Source of the DNA: Cohaesibacter gelatinilyticus
GTDB lineage: Bacteria; Pseudomonadota; Alphaproteobacteria; Rhizobiales; Cohaesibacteraceae
DNA: 64,000 nt
Assembly (NCBI RefSeq): GCF_900215605.1
Contig: NZ_OBEL01000001.1
Span: 248,001-312,000, forward strand
Direction of reading: 5' to 3'
Program-made: the position numbers and the translations under genes
Notes under the pieces: model-generated
The model's database searches: none
Told to the model about the DNA's origin: nothing
Seen by the model: only the letters and a program-made list of their open reading frames with translations
Shown here: positions 1 through 9,041 of the stretch, piece by piece
Layout: each line of letters opens with the position of its first letter
Position numbering within the stretch: position 1 is the first letter of the stretch

Positions 1-833
1 CCTACCGACGTTGGGAGAAAATGCCATTTGCCATCGAACAGATGTTTGGTTCGGTGCCTCTTTGTCTGGCGCAGAGCGAAGATGACAAAGAACGCTATCA
101 GGCTCTTGGTGTGCAACATGTTGAAGTAACAGGGAATTTGAAATTTGATGCACCTCCGCCTTCGGCCGATATCCAGGAATTGGAAAAGTTGCATCAGTCG
201 ATCGGCGATCGTCCAGTTTGGATAGCAGCCAGTACTCATCCGGGAGAAGAAAAGCTTTTTGCGCAAGCCCATAAGCGTATGGCGATGCGCATTCCTGGAC
301 TGCTGACTATTCTTGTTCCACGTCATCCAGACCGGGGTGAAGAGTTGGCGGGCCAGATTCGCGAAATTGTACCAAGAACCGTTCTGCGCACCGGTGAAGA
401 ACCGCTACAGGATAGTAGCGAGATCTATATTTGCGATACTCTTGGTGAATTGGGTCTATTCTATCGTTTGTCTCGCATTGCTTTTGTTGGCGGATCTCTC
501 ATCAACCACGGTGGGCAAAATCCCATCGAACCTGCTCGGTTGGGATGCGCAATTCTTCACGGTCCCAATATCCAGAATTTCAAGGATATCTATCAGGCTC
601 TGGACACCAGTGGTGGTGGAGAGACCATTTCTTCCGAGCGAGATCTGATCAATACACTGTCCCGCCTGTTCTCAGCTCCATCAGAAGTTCATCGACGCTC
701 CGAGTTGGCAAAACAAGCCCTGCGACCATTTTCTGGTGCTTTGGATAGCACCATGATGGCATTGACGCCTTTCCTGAATCCCCTCAAGATCAACGCCGAG
801 TTGAACAAGGCATCGGGGATGATGCAGCGATGA
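1..833 (+). CDS. waaA: 3-deoxy-D-manno-octulosonic acid (Kdo) transferase, C-terminal part (5' end outside window)
   Basis: This enzyme transfers Kdo from CMP-Kdo to lipid IVA at the inner membrane, building the inner core of lipopolysaccharide. The open frame runs off the left edge of the window: codons before the first ATG (position 21) read YRRWEK and continue the family sequence, so the real start lies upstream. About 276 residues are present of a usual ~430. The GT-B nucleotide-sugar site is visible as GGSLINHGGQNPIEPA near positions 488-535, the hallmark of WaaA. The stop overlaps the start of lpxK by four bases (ATGA), so the two are translationally coupled, which matches the usual waaA-lpxK order in alphaproteobacteria. 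Confidence 0.95.
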   Translation, partial: YRRWEKMPFAIEQMFGSVPLCLAQSEDDKERYQALGVQHVEVTGNLKFDAPPPSADIQELEKLHQSIGDRPVWIAASTHPGEEKLFAQAHKRMAMRIPGLLTILVPRHPDRGEELAGQIREIVPRTVLRTGEEPLQDSSEIYICDTLGELGLFYRLSRIAFVGGSLINHGGQNPIEPARLGCAILHGPNIQNFKDIYQALDTSGGGETISSERDLINTLSRLFSAPSEVHRRSELAKQALRPFSGALDSTMMALTPFLNPLKINAELNKASGMMQR

Positions 834-1837
834 GAGCACCCAAATTCTGGAAGACCAGAGGCTTGAAAGCATTGTTGCTTTATCCGGTGAGTCTCATCTA
901 TGCGCGCTTTGCTCTCTCGCGCTTTAACCGCAACGCTCGTTACAAGGCACGTTTACCGGTATTATGTATCGGTAATCTGGTGGCTGGTGGTGCTGGCAAG
1001 ACCCCAACCGCTCTGGCAATAGGCAAAGCCGCAGTCAAGCTGGGTTTGAAACCCATTTTTTTGACCAGGGGTTATCGAGGGAAACTTACAGGCCCGGTGA
1101 TGGTGGACCTGGAAAAGCATTCCATTGCAGATGTCGGAGATGAAGCTTTGTTGCTGGCGCAGGCAGCTCCAACCATCGTTAGTGTTGATCGAGTGGCAGG
1201 TGCGAAATTGGCTGAAAGCCTTCAGAGCCATATCCTGATCATGGATGACGGTTTTCAAAACCCTTATCTCTATAAAGATTTTAACCTTGTGGCGATTGAT
1301 GCCCAACAGGCGATTGGCAATGGCTTTGTCATGCCTGCTGGTCCATTGCGCGCGCCACTGCTACCACAGGTCCGTCGGGCAGATCAGTTTCTGGTGATTG
1401 GAGAGGGCAATAGTGCTCCCAAATTACGCCAGATGGCAGCGCGCCTGGGTAAGGCCTCAAGCCATGCCTATTTCTCGGCAGAGCCGACCAGTTTGCTGGA
1501 AGGGACCCGCGTTCTGGCATTGTGTGGAATCGGTAGACCGGAGAAATTCTATCAAACAGTGAACTCGCTCGGGCTCGAGATTGTGGACAAATATGAGGTG
1601 GCTGATCACTATGCCTACACCAATGCAGATGCATTGCAGGTGTTGCACAAGGCCAAGGACCAGAATTTGGTGGTTGTAACCACTGCCAAGGATCATGTGC
1701 GTCTGAAAAGCATGTCAGGGGCAGGCGAAGATCTGGCGAGGGCCGCGAAGGTGATCGAGATTTCGATGGCCTTTGATGATCGGGCATTCCCGCGTCTGGT
1801 TCTGGAGCAAACCCAGCGTAAATTCAGCCGCCGCTAA
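830..1837 (+). CDS. lpxK: Tetraacyldisaccharide 4'-kinase
   Basis: LpxK phosphorylates the 4' position of the lipid A disaccharide precursor, at the cytoplasmic face of the inner membrane, to give lipid IVA, the acceptor for WaaA. The 335-residue product has the family length. After an N-terminal hydrophobic stretch (about residues 12-28) comes the P-loop GNLVAGGAGKTPT (about 47-59), then the family motif DDGFQNP near residue 140. The ATG overlaps the waaA stop codon as ATGA, which fixes the start and indicates one operon. No terminator was seen directly downstream. Confidence 0.96.
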   Translation: MRAPKFWKTRGLKALLLYPVSLIYARFALSRFNRNARYKARLPVLCIGNLVAGGAGKTPTALAIGKAAVKLGLKPIFLTRGYRGKLTGPVMVDLEKHSIADVGDEALLLAQAAPTIVSVDRVAGAKLAESLQSHILIMDDGFQNPYLYKDFNLVAIDAQQAIGNGFVMPAGPLRAPLLPQVRRADQFLVIGEGNSAPKLRQMAARLGKASSHAYFSAEPTSLLEGTRVLALCGIGRPEKFYQTVNSLGLEIVDKYEVADHYAYTNADALQVLHKAKDQNLVVVTTAKDHVRLKSMSGAGEDLARAAKVIEISMAFDDRAFPRLVLEQTQRKFSRR

Positions 1838-1875
1838 GAAATAGCGACTGATTTTCTTGTCTTTGAAGGAAAGGA

Positions 1876-2088
1876 TCAGGGCTTTTCCGCTTGCACATAT
1901 GCTTGATAGGAAGCTGTTGCATCGGCATACGCTTCTTGACGATCAACACTCCAATATTTCAGATCTTCCAAGGCAATAGAGCGTCCGGTGATAGCGCATG
2001 TTACAAAGGAACCGCTTTGAACGACTTGATAATCGCCATCCAGATAGCGCAATTTGGCTTCTTTACCTGCATTGGAAAAATTGATCAT
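1876..2088 (-). CDS. DUF2093 family protein
   Basis: Small protein of 70 residues of unknown function, conserved in Hyphomicrobiales and usually found beside lpxK. The core REAKLRYLDGD-like stretch (here KEAKLRYLDGDYQVV) and the later YWSVDRQEAYADA are typical of the family. The frame is open for 48 further codons upstream, but that extension is encoded partly by a degenerate copy of a dispersed repeat (about 2108-2165) and has no family similarity, so the ATG at 2086-2088 is preferred. It faces lpxK tail to tail. Confidence 0.85.
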   Translation of the reverse strand: MINFSNAGKEAKLRYLDGDYQVVQSGSFVTCAITGRSIALEDLKYWSVDRQEAYADATASYQAYVQAEKP

Positions 2089-2107
2089 GGATTGATCCGT
2101 CTTGATT

Positions 2108-2165
2108 AGAGCGTATCCCCGAAAAGTTGAAGCATTTTTCAGACAGGAACTCGTTTCAGAATAAA
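2108..2165. repeat. Partial copy of a dispersed ~102-bp element
   Basis: The start of this stretch matches the first half of two fuller copies at 25957-26058 and 29476-29577 (shared core CCCGAAAAGTTGAAGCA, then AGGAACTCG against AAGAACTCG). Similarity fades after about 2165. It sits directly upstream of the DUF2093 gene, as the 29 kb copy does for the Nudix gene. Confidence 0.7.
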
Positions 2166-2264
2166 CACGTTGAGTGTCTTGCAAACTTTGTAGCTTGTCG
2201 TCGGAGCGAAATCCACCCCGGTTTTGAAGCATTCACTATCTTGCCGTCATATCCTTGCTCGGAT

Positions 2265-3752
2265 TTACATATTGCTTTTGCCTGATGAGAATGGAGACAA
2301 TGCGGGGCGCGAAAGTGGTGGTGTATCGTCCTTATCTATATCTTCCGGTTTATGCGCTTTGCGGATGACATAGAGACAAGTCAGAACGGCGGCGAGACCA
2401 AAGACAACAGCGCCAATTGCTTGCCCGGCCAAAGCACCTTTTGCGCCATAGAGGGACGCGCCAAGCATAACGGGAGGGATGGTTCCAAGAGTTGCCTTGC
2501 CCCAGTTGAAGGCCGTGGAATAGGTCGGATAGCCCAGATTGTTGAAAGCGGCATTGGATACAAACAAAAAGCCCATGAAGATACCGCTGGCCGCAATCCA
2601 GCTACAGAAGAAAGCTACAAATTCAGCTGTTTCACCTGTCGCACTGAACATGAGCAATATCCAGTCCTGTGCCAGGAACAAGATCAACCAGACCAGGATG
2701 GAATAGGCCAGAATGAACTTCACACTTTCCGTTAGGGTCTGGCGCACCCGATGGGTCAGACCAGCCCCCAGATTTTGTCCGAAGATCGGACCAACAGATC
2801 CTGAAATGGCGAAGAGAGCGGTATAAGAAAGCGGGATGATCCTTCCTACGATTGCCCAGCCGGCAACGGCATCATCACCAAAGGGAGCAACGGCGGCGGT
2901 GACATAAGCGTTGCCCACTGGTGTTGCAACATTGGTCAGCACAGCTGGAATGGCGATAACAAAAAGTGCTTTCCAATCTTCCCAGATAGATGCAAGCGTT
3001 GTCTTGCCCAGAAGATTATGGATTTTGATCACGCTATAAAGGCCGACAAGGATCATGACAACACGTGCCAGAACCGAAGCGATGGCTGCACCTGTAACGC
3101 CAAGATCAAAACCAAAGATGAAAATCGGGTCGAGAATGGCTGATGCAAGGCCACCTGAGAGGGTCACATACATCGAGCGTTTAGCGTCACCTGAGGCACG
3201 CAGAAGCCCCCCCAGCATCATGGCAATACCAAGAAGCGGCAGAGATGGTACGACAATTTGCAAAAAGCCAACGGCGACTTCCAGGGTCTCACCGCGTGCG
3301 CCGATATAGTAGAGCAATGTCTCAATCAGTGGGAAGACAAGCATGACAATCAGCACCATGCTCAGTATGACCGCTGCAATGGCGGAACTGGCCCGTCGTT
3401 TGGCAAGATCCCTGTCTCCTGCGCCCAAGGCTCGTGCTACCACGGCAGAACCGGCAATCATCAATCCTACGCTTGCCGAGGTATTGAAGAACATGATCGT
3501 CGAAGCATAGCCAATGGCAGCAGCCAGCTCTGTCTGACCCAAAAGCGAGATGTAAAACAGGTTGGCAAAGTCAACGGCAAAGACGGCAAGCAAACCAACA
3601 GATCCAGCAGCGGTCATATTGACGACATGCTTCAGGATTGATCCCTCGACAAACTTGGCTTTACGGCTTCCAGATGGCTTTGCGGACATGCTGTTGTTTG
3701 ACTTTTTTTCTTCTGGATGATCCATCAGGTTCACTTTTGTTTGTCGGGGCAT
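2265..3752 (-). CDS. MATE family multidrug/Na+ antiporter
   Basis: Inner-membrane exporter of the MATE (NorM-like) family that exchanges Na+ or H+ for cationic drugs or metabolites. The 495-residue product has a hydrophilic N-terminus (about 35 residues) followed by about twelve hydrophobic segments in two related halves; the first half starts near ILKHVVNMTAAGSVGLLAVF and contains the MATE-like loop GLMIAGSAVVARALGAGD. It ends in a charged tail. The N-terminal 20 or so residues are low in similarity, so a later ATG (for example MDHPEE or MSAKPS) is possible. It is divergent from the small secreted gene at 3927. The substrate cannot be told. Confidence 0.88.
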   Translation of the reverse strand: MPRQTKVNLMDHPEEKKSNNSMSAKPSGSRKAKFVEGSILKHVVNMTAAGSVGLLAVFAVDFANLFYISLLGQTELAAAIGYASTIMFFNTSASVGLMIAGSAVVARALGAGDRDLAKRRASSAIAAVILSMVLIVMLVFPLIETLLYYIGARGETLEVAVGFLQIVVPSLPLLGIAMMLGGLLRASGDAKRSMYVTLSGGLASAILDPIFIFGFDLGVTGAAIASVLARVVMILVGLYSVIKIHNLLGKTTLASIWEDWKALFVIAIPAVLTNVATPVGNAYVTAAVAPFGDDAVAGWAIVGRIIPLSYTALFAISGSVGPIFGQNLGAGLTHRVRQTLTESVKFILAYSILVWLILFLAQDWILLMFSATGETAEFVAFFCSWIAASGIFMGFLFVSNAAFNNLGYPTYSTAFNWGKATLGTIPPVMLGASLYGAKGALAGQAIGAVVFGLAAVLTCLYVIRKAHKPEDIDKDDTPPLSRPALSPFSSGKSNM

Positions 3753-3926
3753 GGTGCAGGAAGAGGGAATTTCTCATTCGCAAACATAAGGTCTGTTGGT
3801 TTTATTTACCAGCCGTATGATCGAGTTTTCATGCTGTCCTTCGGAGATAGGGCGCTTGAGAGATTGGTGAATTTATGGTGAGATATACGCATTTTTACGA
3901 TGAAATGAATATTGGGAGTTTTAAAG

Positions 3927-4268
3927 ATGAAAAGAACGATTTGTGCCAGTCTCCTTTGTCTTGCCTTTGCCTTTCCTGCCTCTGCTGGAACTCTGAGTGG
4001 TGAGGAAATCAAAAAGGAAATGGTTGGGAAGAAGATGAAATGGAAAAAAGGCAAATTTTCCGGAACCATTCATATGAAGACTGGTGGCAAAGTGACCGTC
4101 ACGATTGATCAGGGAAAGCTCAAAAAGGACAACGGTAAATGGTGGATCAAAAGCAATACCTTGTGCTCTCAATATTCCAAGGTCCGCAAGGGAAAACCTA
4201 AATGTTACTCCTACAAAACGTCAGGTGCAGGATACAAAGACAATGAAGGCGGAATTATCTTTCGCTGA
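3927..4268 (+). CDS. Small secreted lysine-rich protein (DUF995-like?)
   Basis: A 113-residue protein with a clear signal peptide: MKRT, a hydrophobic core, and cleavage after PASA. The mature part is very basic and contains two cysteines near the C-terminus (TLCSQYSKVRKGKPKCYSY), probably a disulfide. The spacing of a K/G-rich half, a WW-like motif (NGKWWIKSNTLCSQY) and the CY motif recalls the rhizobial DUF995 family of periplasmic proteins, but I am not certain. The ATG at 3927 is chosen because GGGAG sits eight bases upstream and the signal peptide begins there. A strong terminator follows. Confidence 0.7.
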   Translation: MKRTICASLLCLAFAFPASAGTLSGEEIKKEMVGKKMKWKKGKFSGTIHMKTGGKVTVTIDQGKLKKDNGKWWIKSNTLCSQYSKVRKGKPKCYSYKTSGAGYKDNEGGIIFR

Positions 4269-4300
4269 TTCTGTTGCATGATTTATAAGCGACAATAAGT

Positions 4301-4329
4301 AAAAAAGAGGCTCATTTGAGCCTCTTTTG
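4301..4329. terminator. Bidirectional rho-independent terminator
   Basis: Stem AAAAGAGGCTCA / TGAGCCTCTTTT (4305-4328) with a three-base loop, flanked by A-rich sequence on the left and T-rich on the right. It can end both the secreted-protein gene (plus) and the DEAD-box gene (minus). Confidence 0.9.
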
Positions 4330-4351
4330 GTATCTGTGGCTGCGTTCACGG

Positions 4352-6196
4352 TCAGCCGTTGTCTTTGCCACCCTTGCCACGATGAGGCTTCTTGCCGCCT
4401 TTGGGGCCATCCTTACGATAGCCATCCTTGCGGAAGCCGCCTTTGCGGTCGCCATCGCGACGATCACCATCTTTCCTGAAACCGCCTTTGCGATCACCAC
4501 GTGGACCGCCACGGCCACCAGGCTTACCACCGCGTGGGCCGCCACGACCCTCAGCACGACCACCACCGCCGCCGCGCGGACCGGAAACTTCCTTCGGACG
4601 CTCGGCCAATTTGACGATACGAAGGCTTTTTTCCCCTGTACCTTCAGTCTCGGTTACGTCCTGGAAGTTGCCAGCAACATCGCCCGAAAGCTCGAATACG
4701 GTCTCGCTATCGAGAATACGGATGAAACCAACTTTGCGTTTGGTGAAGCCACCGATCCGGCAGATCATGGGCAGCAGCCAACGCGGCTCCGCATTATGTT
4801 TGCGACCAGCATTCAGACGGAACCAGACGCCATCGTCGAAATCAGAACGCTCGCGTCCCGGCTTCTTGTCGTCAAAGCTGCCGCCGGTATCCAGAATTTC
4901 TTCAGGTGCTGGACGCATTGATTGCTGGCTGGCAATGAAGGCGGCGGCAATTTGCTCAGGACCGTAAAGCGCCAGAAGACTTTCTGCTGCTTGCAATGCG
5001 TCGCCGGTTGGAGTGACCTGCAAATGCTCATTGGCGAAAATGCGCTCCTGGTCCTTGGCTTGAATGTCACCTGTGCTAGGAACGGATCCCCAATTGACGC
5101 GTAGTTTGGCAAATTTCAGCAGCCGATTGACAACATGGCGTTTGTTCGTTGGTGCAATCAACACACAGGTGCCCTTGCGTCCTGCGCGGCCGGTCCGACC
5201 CGAGCGGTGCAACAAGGTGTCACTGTTGGTAGGAAGATCGGCGTGGATAACCAAATCCAGATTTGGCAGATCAATACCGCGTGCGGCCACATCGGTTGCC
5301 ACACAGACACGGGCTCGGCCATCGCGCATCGCTTGCAATGCTTGCGAGCGTTCTGCCTGACTCAGTTCACCCGATAGAGACACCACACCAAAGCCACGGT
5401 TGGACAGGCGAGACGTCAGATGGCGCACCATTTCGCGAGTGGAGCAAAATACCATCGTGCTTTGCGCTTCATAATAACGCAAAACATTGATGACTGCCTT
5501 TTCCTTGTCGCGGGAATTGACCAGATGGGCGTGATATTCAATATCGCTATGCTGCTCGCGTTCTTCTGCTGTGCTGATGCGAAGGGCATCGCGCTGATAG
5601 GTCTTGGCGAGGAAGGCAATCTGTTTCGGTACCGTTGCAGAGAACAAAAGTGTTTGACGCTCATCCGGTGCAGCGCCGAGGATGAATTCCAGATCTTCAC
5701 GGAAGCCTAGATCCAGCATCTCATCGGCTTCGTCGAGCACAGCGGCGCGCAACCAGGTCATGTCGAGCGAACCACGCTCAATATGGTCGCGAAGGCGGCC
5801 CGGTGTGCCGACGACGATATGAGCGCCGGCTGACAGGTCGCGGCGTTCACGACGCATGTCCATACCGCCAACACAGCTGGCAATATGCGCACCACAATCG
5901 GCATAGAGCCAAGTCAGTTCTGCTTTAACCTGCAGGGCAAGTTCGCGGGTTGGAGCAATAACCAGCGCCAGAGGTTCAGCAGCTTTGGAGAGCCGACCAC
6001 CGTCAGCCAGAAGGCCATTGGCCATGGCCAGACCGAAGGCAACAGTTTTACCTGATCCAGTCTGGGCGGATACCAGCAAATCGCGTTGTCCTGCGTCAGC
6101 ATCCAGAATTGCGGTCTGGACTGGTGTCAGGCTTTCATAGCCACGATTGCTAAGGGCAGCAGCCAAGGATGGATGCACGGCATTATGCAAGGTCAT
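4352..6196 (-). CDS. DEAD-box ATP-dependent RNA helicase with RGG-rich tail
   Basis: Unwinds structured RNA using ATP, in ribosome assembly or RNA turnover. The 614-residue protein carries the full motif set: Q motif (SLTPVQTAI), motif I AQTGSGKT (44-51), Ia PTRELA, motif II DEAD within VLDEADEMLDLGF, motif III SAT, and motif VI HRSGRTGRAGRKG. A DbpA-type RNA-binding domain follows (around WLLPMICRIGGFTKRKVG), then a roughly 80-residue tail of G, R, K and D repeats (about 530-614). The tail is built of repeated RKDGDRRDGDRKGGF-like units, which is why several long antisense frames are open here. It resembles CsdA/DbpA-type helicases of rhizobia; which one it is cannot be settled by eye. Confidence 0.94.
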   Translation of the reverse strand: MTLHNAVHPSLAAALSNRGYESLTPVQTAILDADAGQRDLLVSAQTGSGKTVAFGLAMANGLLADGGRLSKAAEPLALVIAPTRELALQVKAELTWLYADCGAHIASCVGGMDMRRERRDLSAGAHIVVGTPGRLRDHIERGSLDMTWLRAAVLDEADEMLDLGFREDLEFILGAAPDERQTLLFSATVPKQIAFLAKTYQRDALRISTAEEREQHSDIEYHAHLVNSRDKEKAVINVLRYYEAQSTMVFCSTREMVRHLTSRLSNRGFGVVSLSGELSQAERSQALQAMRDGRARVCVATDVAARGIDLPNLDLVIHADLPTNSDTLLHRSGRTGRAGRKGTCVLIAPTNKRHVVNRLLKFAKLRVNWGSVPSTGDIQAKDQERIFANEHLQVTPTGDALQAAESLLALYGPEQIAAAFIASQQSMRPAPEEILDTGGSFDDKKPGRERSDFDDGVWFRLNAGRKHNAEPRWLLPMICRIGGFTKRKVGFIRILDSETVFELSGDVAGNFQDVTETEGTGEKSLRIVKLAERPKEVSGPRGGGGGRAEGRGGPRGGKPGGRGGPRGDRKGGFRKDGDRRDGDRKGGFRKDGYRKDGPKGGKKPHRGKGGKDNG

Positions 6197-6636
6197 TAAG
6201 ACATCTTTCGGGATTGTATACCAAGAAAACTGAGATCCTGGTTTTAGGTCACATGGTCCCGTATCCAGATGCTCCCCCTGCCAGCGAGAAGTCGAGCCGC
6301 TACATTTGCAGGGCTAAAACTCGCATTCAAATCAGCATCATCTTCACGGGTTAGGCCGGTCTTGTAGAGGAGAGCTGATCAAAGGTCAAATCTCTGGTGA
6401 AAAATAACCACCAAATCCCGATTTTGTGCAGCATTTATTTGATCTGATCGGCTTGATGCCTTCTGAACGGGAAGTGTAAGGGACGCTACGTATATTCATA
6501 AAGCTTTAACTATCGAACCAGATCGCGTAGCGATGAAGCCCGAACTGGCATGCCATTTGGATGATTACAGCCAAAGAACGGTCAACGGGCGTTTCATCCC
6601 GTTTTGGAACAATTTGTCCATTGTTAGGAAGAGCAA
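6197..6636. other. Intergenic region without a gene
   Basis: The region separates the divergent helicase and C39-like genes and should hold both promoters. I saw no coding signal. A small hairpin AACGGG / CCCGTT with an eight-base loop lies at 6584-6603, about 35 bases before the plus-strand gene, in its presumed leader. Its role is unknown. Confidence 0.5.
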
Positions 6637-8877
6637 ATGGCAGTCAATACTGATCTTGTCCTTGAAATCTCGTCAACACAGCGTCAATTGAAAGACCAGG
6701 TGGAATATCACTGGCTGGTTGGCTGTACACCCACCGCTGTGACCATGGTGTTGGGATATTGGGATCGTCACGGTTATGACAATCTGATCGAGGGGGATTC
6801 AACTACCTATTCCGAGGATGTCAAAAAGGTAATGTCCTCTGACGAGCATTATCGGGATTATGCAAATCCGAATGATGGTTCCTCTTCGTCCGTCTTGCCG
6901 GATGCCAGCGAGCGCGGAGAAGGTCACGAGAATAATTCGGTCGCAGATTTCCTTTATACCTCGCGCAGTGAATTGGGCCTGAAATTTGGCTGGTCCCTTT
7001 ATGGGACGGAAGGCTTGGGCGTACATGGTTGGGCTACCCACCGCGGCTATGATGATTTCGTCACCAAACTGAAACACTGGGGTGGTTTTAATTTCAAAAC
7101 CATTTCTGATGAGATTGATGCAGGACGCCCGGTTATTCTGTCGGTTGACAGTAATGCCGATGGTCGCAATGACCACAATGTGGTGGTGTTTGGCTATGAC
7201 AGCGCGACCAACAAACTTTTGATCCACGATGGTTGGGAGCGTACCGACGAACCCCGCTGGATAGATTTCACCTATGCGAAAAAAGGTCAGCCATTTGGTA
7301 TCGTATCAGCCACCATCATTCATCCGGGCGATGAAGCTGGTGCTGATGGTGAAGTTGATTTCCTGCATCTGGTCAATGATCACTATTCCTCTGCAGCGAC
7401 CCATCGAGGCGGTTTGTCAGAAAATGGAACATTTGAGTCCAAACTACTGCATTCCAACTCGGGATTGTCCAATTCCAGGACAGTTGGCCTTGCCAGCGCC
7501 GATGGCCATATTTTTTATCATCTCTATGATGATGGCTCGGGATCTGCCTCTCTTTATCGTGCGGTTGCGTATGGCGATGGTACCTTCAAATGGTTCCGTC
7601 TCAGCTCCAATTCCGGGCTTGGTGATCAGACCATTGATTTTGCCACCGCTGATGGCCGCGTCTTCTATCAGCTCTATGATGATGGTTCAGGCACTGCGGC
7701 AATTTATAAATCCACCCGCAAGGAAGATGGTACATTCACGACCGAATTGTTGAATGTAAACTCAGGATTAAGCCGCAATACCATTGCATTGGCAACAGCT
7801 GACGGTGAGACTTTCTATCAATTGCTGAATGATGGCGTCGGCACAGCAGCGCTCTATAAAGGCACATTGAATGCCGATGGCTCCTTCTCCATGACCTTGG
7901 TGAGCAATGACAGTGGTGTGAGCCGCAGCACCCTCGGGACAGTCGCCTGGCAGACCGAGGAAGTGGACGGATTGGCGGAAGGGGAAGTCGCTGATATTGT
8001 TGGAGAAGTCCAATATCTCGGCGGTGTTGGAGACAAGGACACCTTTGTCATCAAAGGGAAATCCACGGACTATAACTGGTCACTGTCGGATGATGGCGAA
8101 GGGATCATGGTCTGGAACGAGGATGGATTTGACATTCTCTATGATTTTGAGACGATCCGTTTCTCCGATAAAATTATTGATCTGACGGCTGACAAAGTTG
8201 GCCAGATCATCGTCAAGGATGAAGTTGGCACAGAACAATATCTCAATGGCAGTGCTGGCTCCGATATCTTCGTGATCAATGGGAAGTCAACGGACTACAA
8301 CTGGGCGCCAAGCGATGATGGTCAGGGCATCATGGTCTGGAACAAGAATGGTTTCGATATCCTGTATGATTTCGAGAGCATTCAGTTCACCGACACCAGC
8401 ATCGATCTGACCGGCGATAAAGTTGGGCAATTGATTGCGGCAAATCAAAAAGGTGTTGAGGAATATATCTCCGGCACCAAAGGGACTGACACCTTTGTCA
8501 TCGATGCATTCTCGACCGAGTTCAACTGGACCCGTGCCAATGATGGGGAGGGAGTTTTGGTCTGGAATGATGATGGGTTTGATATCTTGTGGGACTTTGA
8601 AACTTTGCGGTTCAAGGATCGTGATATTGATCTGACCGCAGATAAGCTTGGGCAGATTGTTGCCAAGGATATCAAGGGCGAAGAGCAATATCTGAGTGGA
8701 ACAGAAGGCACAGATACCTTTGTTATCGATGGCAATTCAGATGACTATCAGATCGCAAAAGCGGATGACGGCGTCGGTGTTATTGTCTGGAATGATCAGG
8801 GTTTTGATATGCTTTGGGATTTCGAGGAAATCCAGTTCAACGATCAGCTCCTGACCATTCAGGATGAGCTGGCCTGA
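6637..8877 (+). CDS. Large secreted repeat protein: C39-like peptidase domain, propeller-like repeats, RTX-like C-terminal repeats
   Basis: A 746-residue protein in three parts. Residues 1-235 look like a C39-like (peptidase_C39_2) cysteine peptidase: Cys30 in VGCTPTAVTMVLGYWD, His180 in NDHNVVVFGYD and Asp198 in LLIHDGW would form the catalytic triad. Residues about 270-435 hold three to four units of ~50 residues with the pattern NSGLS..TI.LATADG..FY.LYDDGSGTAALYK, suggesting a beta-propeller. Residues about 450-740 hold four 75-residue repeats, each with DTFVI..STDYNW...DDGEGIMVWN..GFDILYDFE.I.F.D, reminiscent of segments in RTX/hemolysin-type calcium-binding proteins. There is no N-terminal signal peptide, so type I secretion through a C-terminal signal is inferred. 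No transporter genes lie nearby. The substrate is unknown. Confidence 0.85.
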   Translation: MAVNTDLVLEISSTQRQLKDQVEYHWLVGCTPTAVTMVLGYWDRHGYDNLIEGDSTTYSEDVKKVMSSDEHYRDYANPNDGSSSSVLPDASERGEGHENNSVADFLYTSRSELGLKFGWSLYGTEGLGVHGWATHRGYDDFVTKLKHWGGFNFKTISDEIDAGRPVILSVDSNADGRNDHNVVVFGYDSATNKLLIHDGWERTDEPRWIDFTYAKKGQPFGIVSATIIHPGDEAGADGEVDFLHLVNDHYSSAATHRGGLSENGTFESKLLHSNSGLSNSRTVGLASADGHIFYHLYDDGSGSASLYRAVAYGDGTFKWFRLSSNSGLGDQTIDFATADGRVFYQLYDDGSGTAAIYKSTRKEDGTFTTELLNVNSGLSRNTIALATADGETFYQLLNDGVGTAALYKGTLNADGSFSMTLVSNDSGVSRSTLGTVAWQTEEVDGLAEGEVADIVGEVQYLGGVGDKDTFVIKGKSTDYNWSLSDDGEGIMVWNEDGFDILYDFETIRFSDKIIDLTADKVGQIIVKDEVGTEQYLNGSAGSDIFVINGKSTDYNWAPSDDGQGIMVWNKNGFDILYDFESIQFTDTSIDLTGDKVGQLIAANQKGVEEYISGTKGTDTFVIDAFSTEFNWTRANDGEGVLVWNDDGFDILWDFETLRFKDRDIDLTADKLGQIVAKDIKGEEQYLSGTEGTDTFVIDGNSDDYQIAKADDGVGVIVWNDQGFDMLWDFEEIQFNDQLLTIQDELA

Positions 8878-8908
8878 ACAAGTATCGTGCTTCATTGATG
8901 TGAGAATG

Positions 8909-8938
8909 ATAACCCGCTTTCATGGGGGGTTATTTTTT
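8909..8938 (+). terminator. Rho-independent terminator of the C39-like gene
   Basis: Stem ATAACCC / GGGTTAT (8909-8915 / 8927-8933) followed by a run of T. Confidence 0.85.
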
Positions 8939-9041
8939 GGGACAAATGGTCTGATAACATCTTTGTGAGTAGGGCTGTCTTTGAAGTCTACTGTAAAACT
9001 AAAGAACGATCATTTCAGTTTTGCCGAAAAGAGCCCGACCA

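Noticed and set aside
4316-4967. Long plus-strand frames opposite the DEAD-box gene tail
   Set aside because: They are shadows of the Gly/Arg/Asp repeat tail, which is a strong match on the minus strand.
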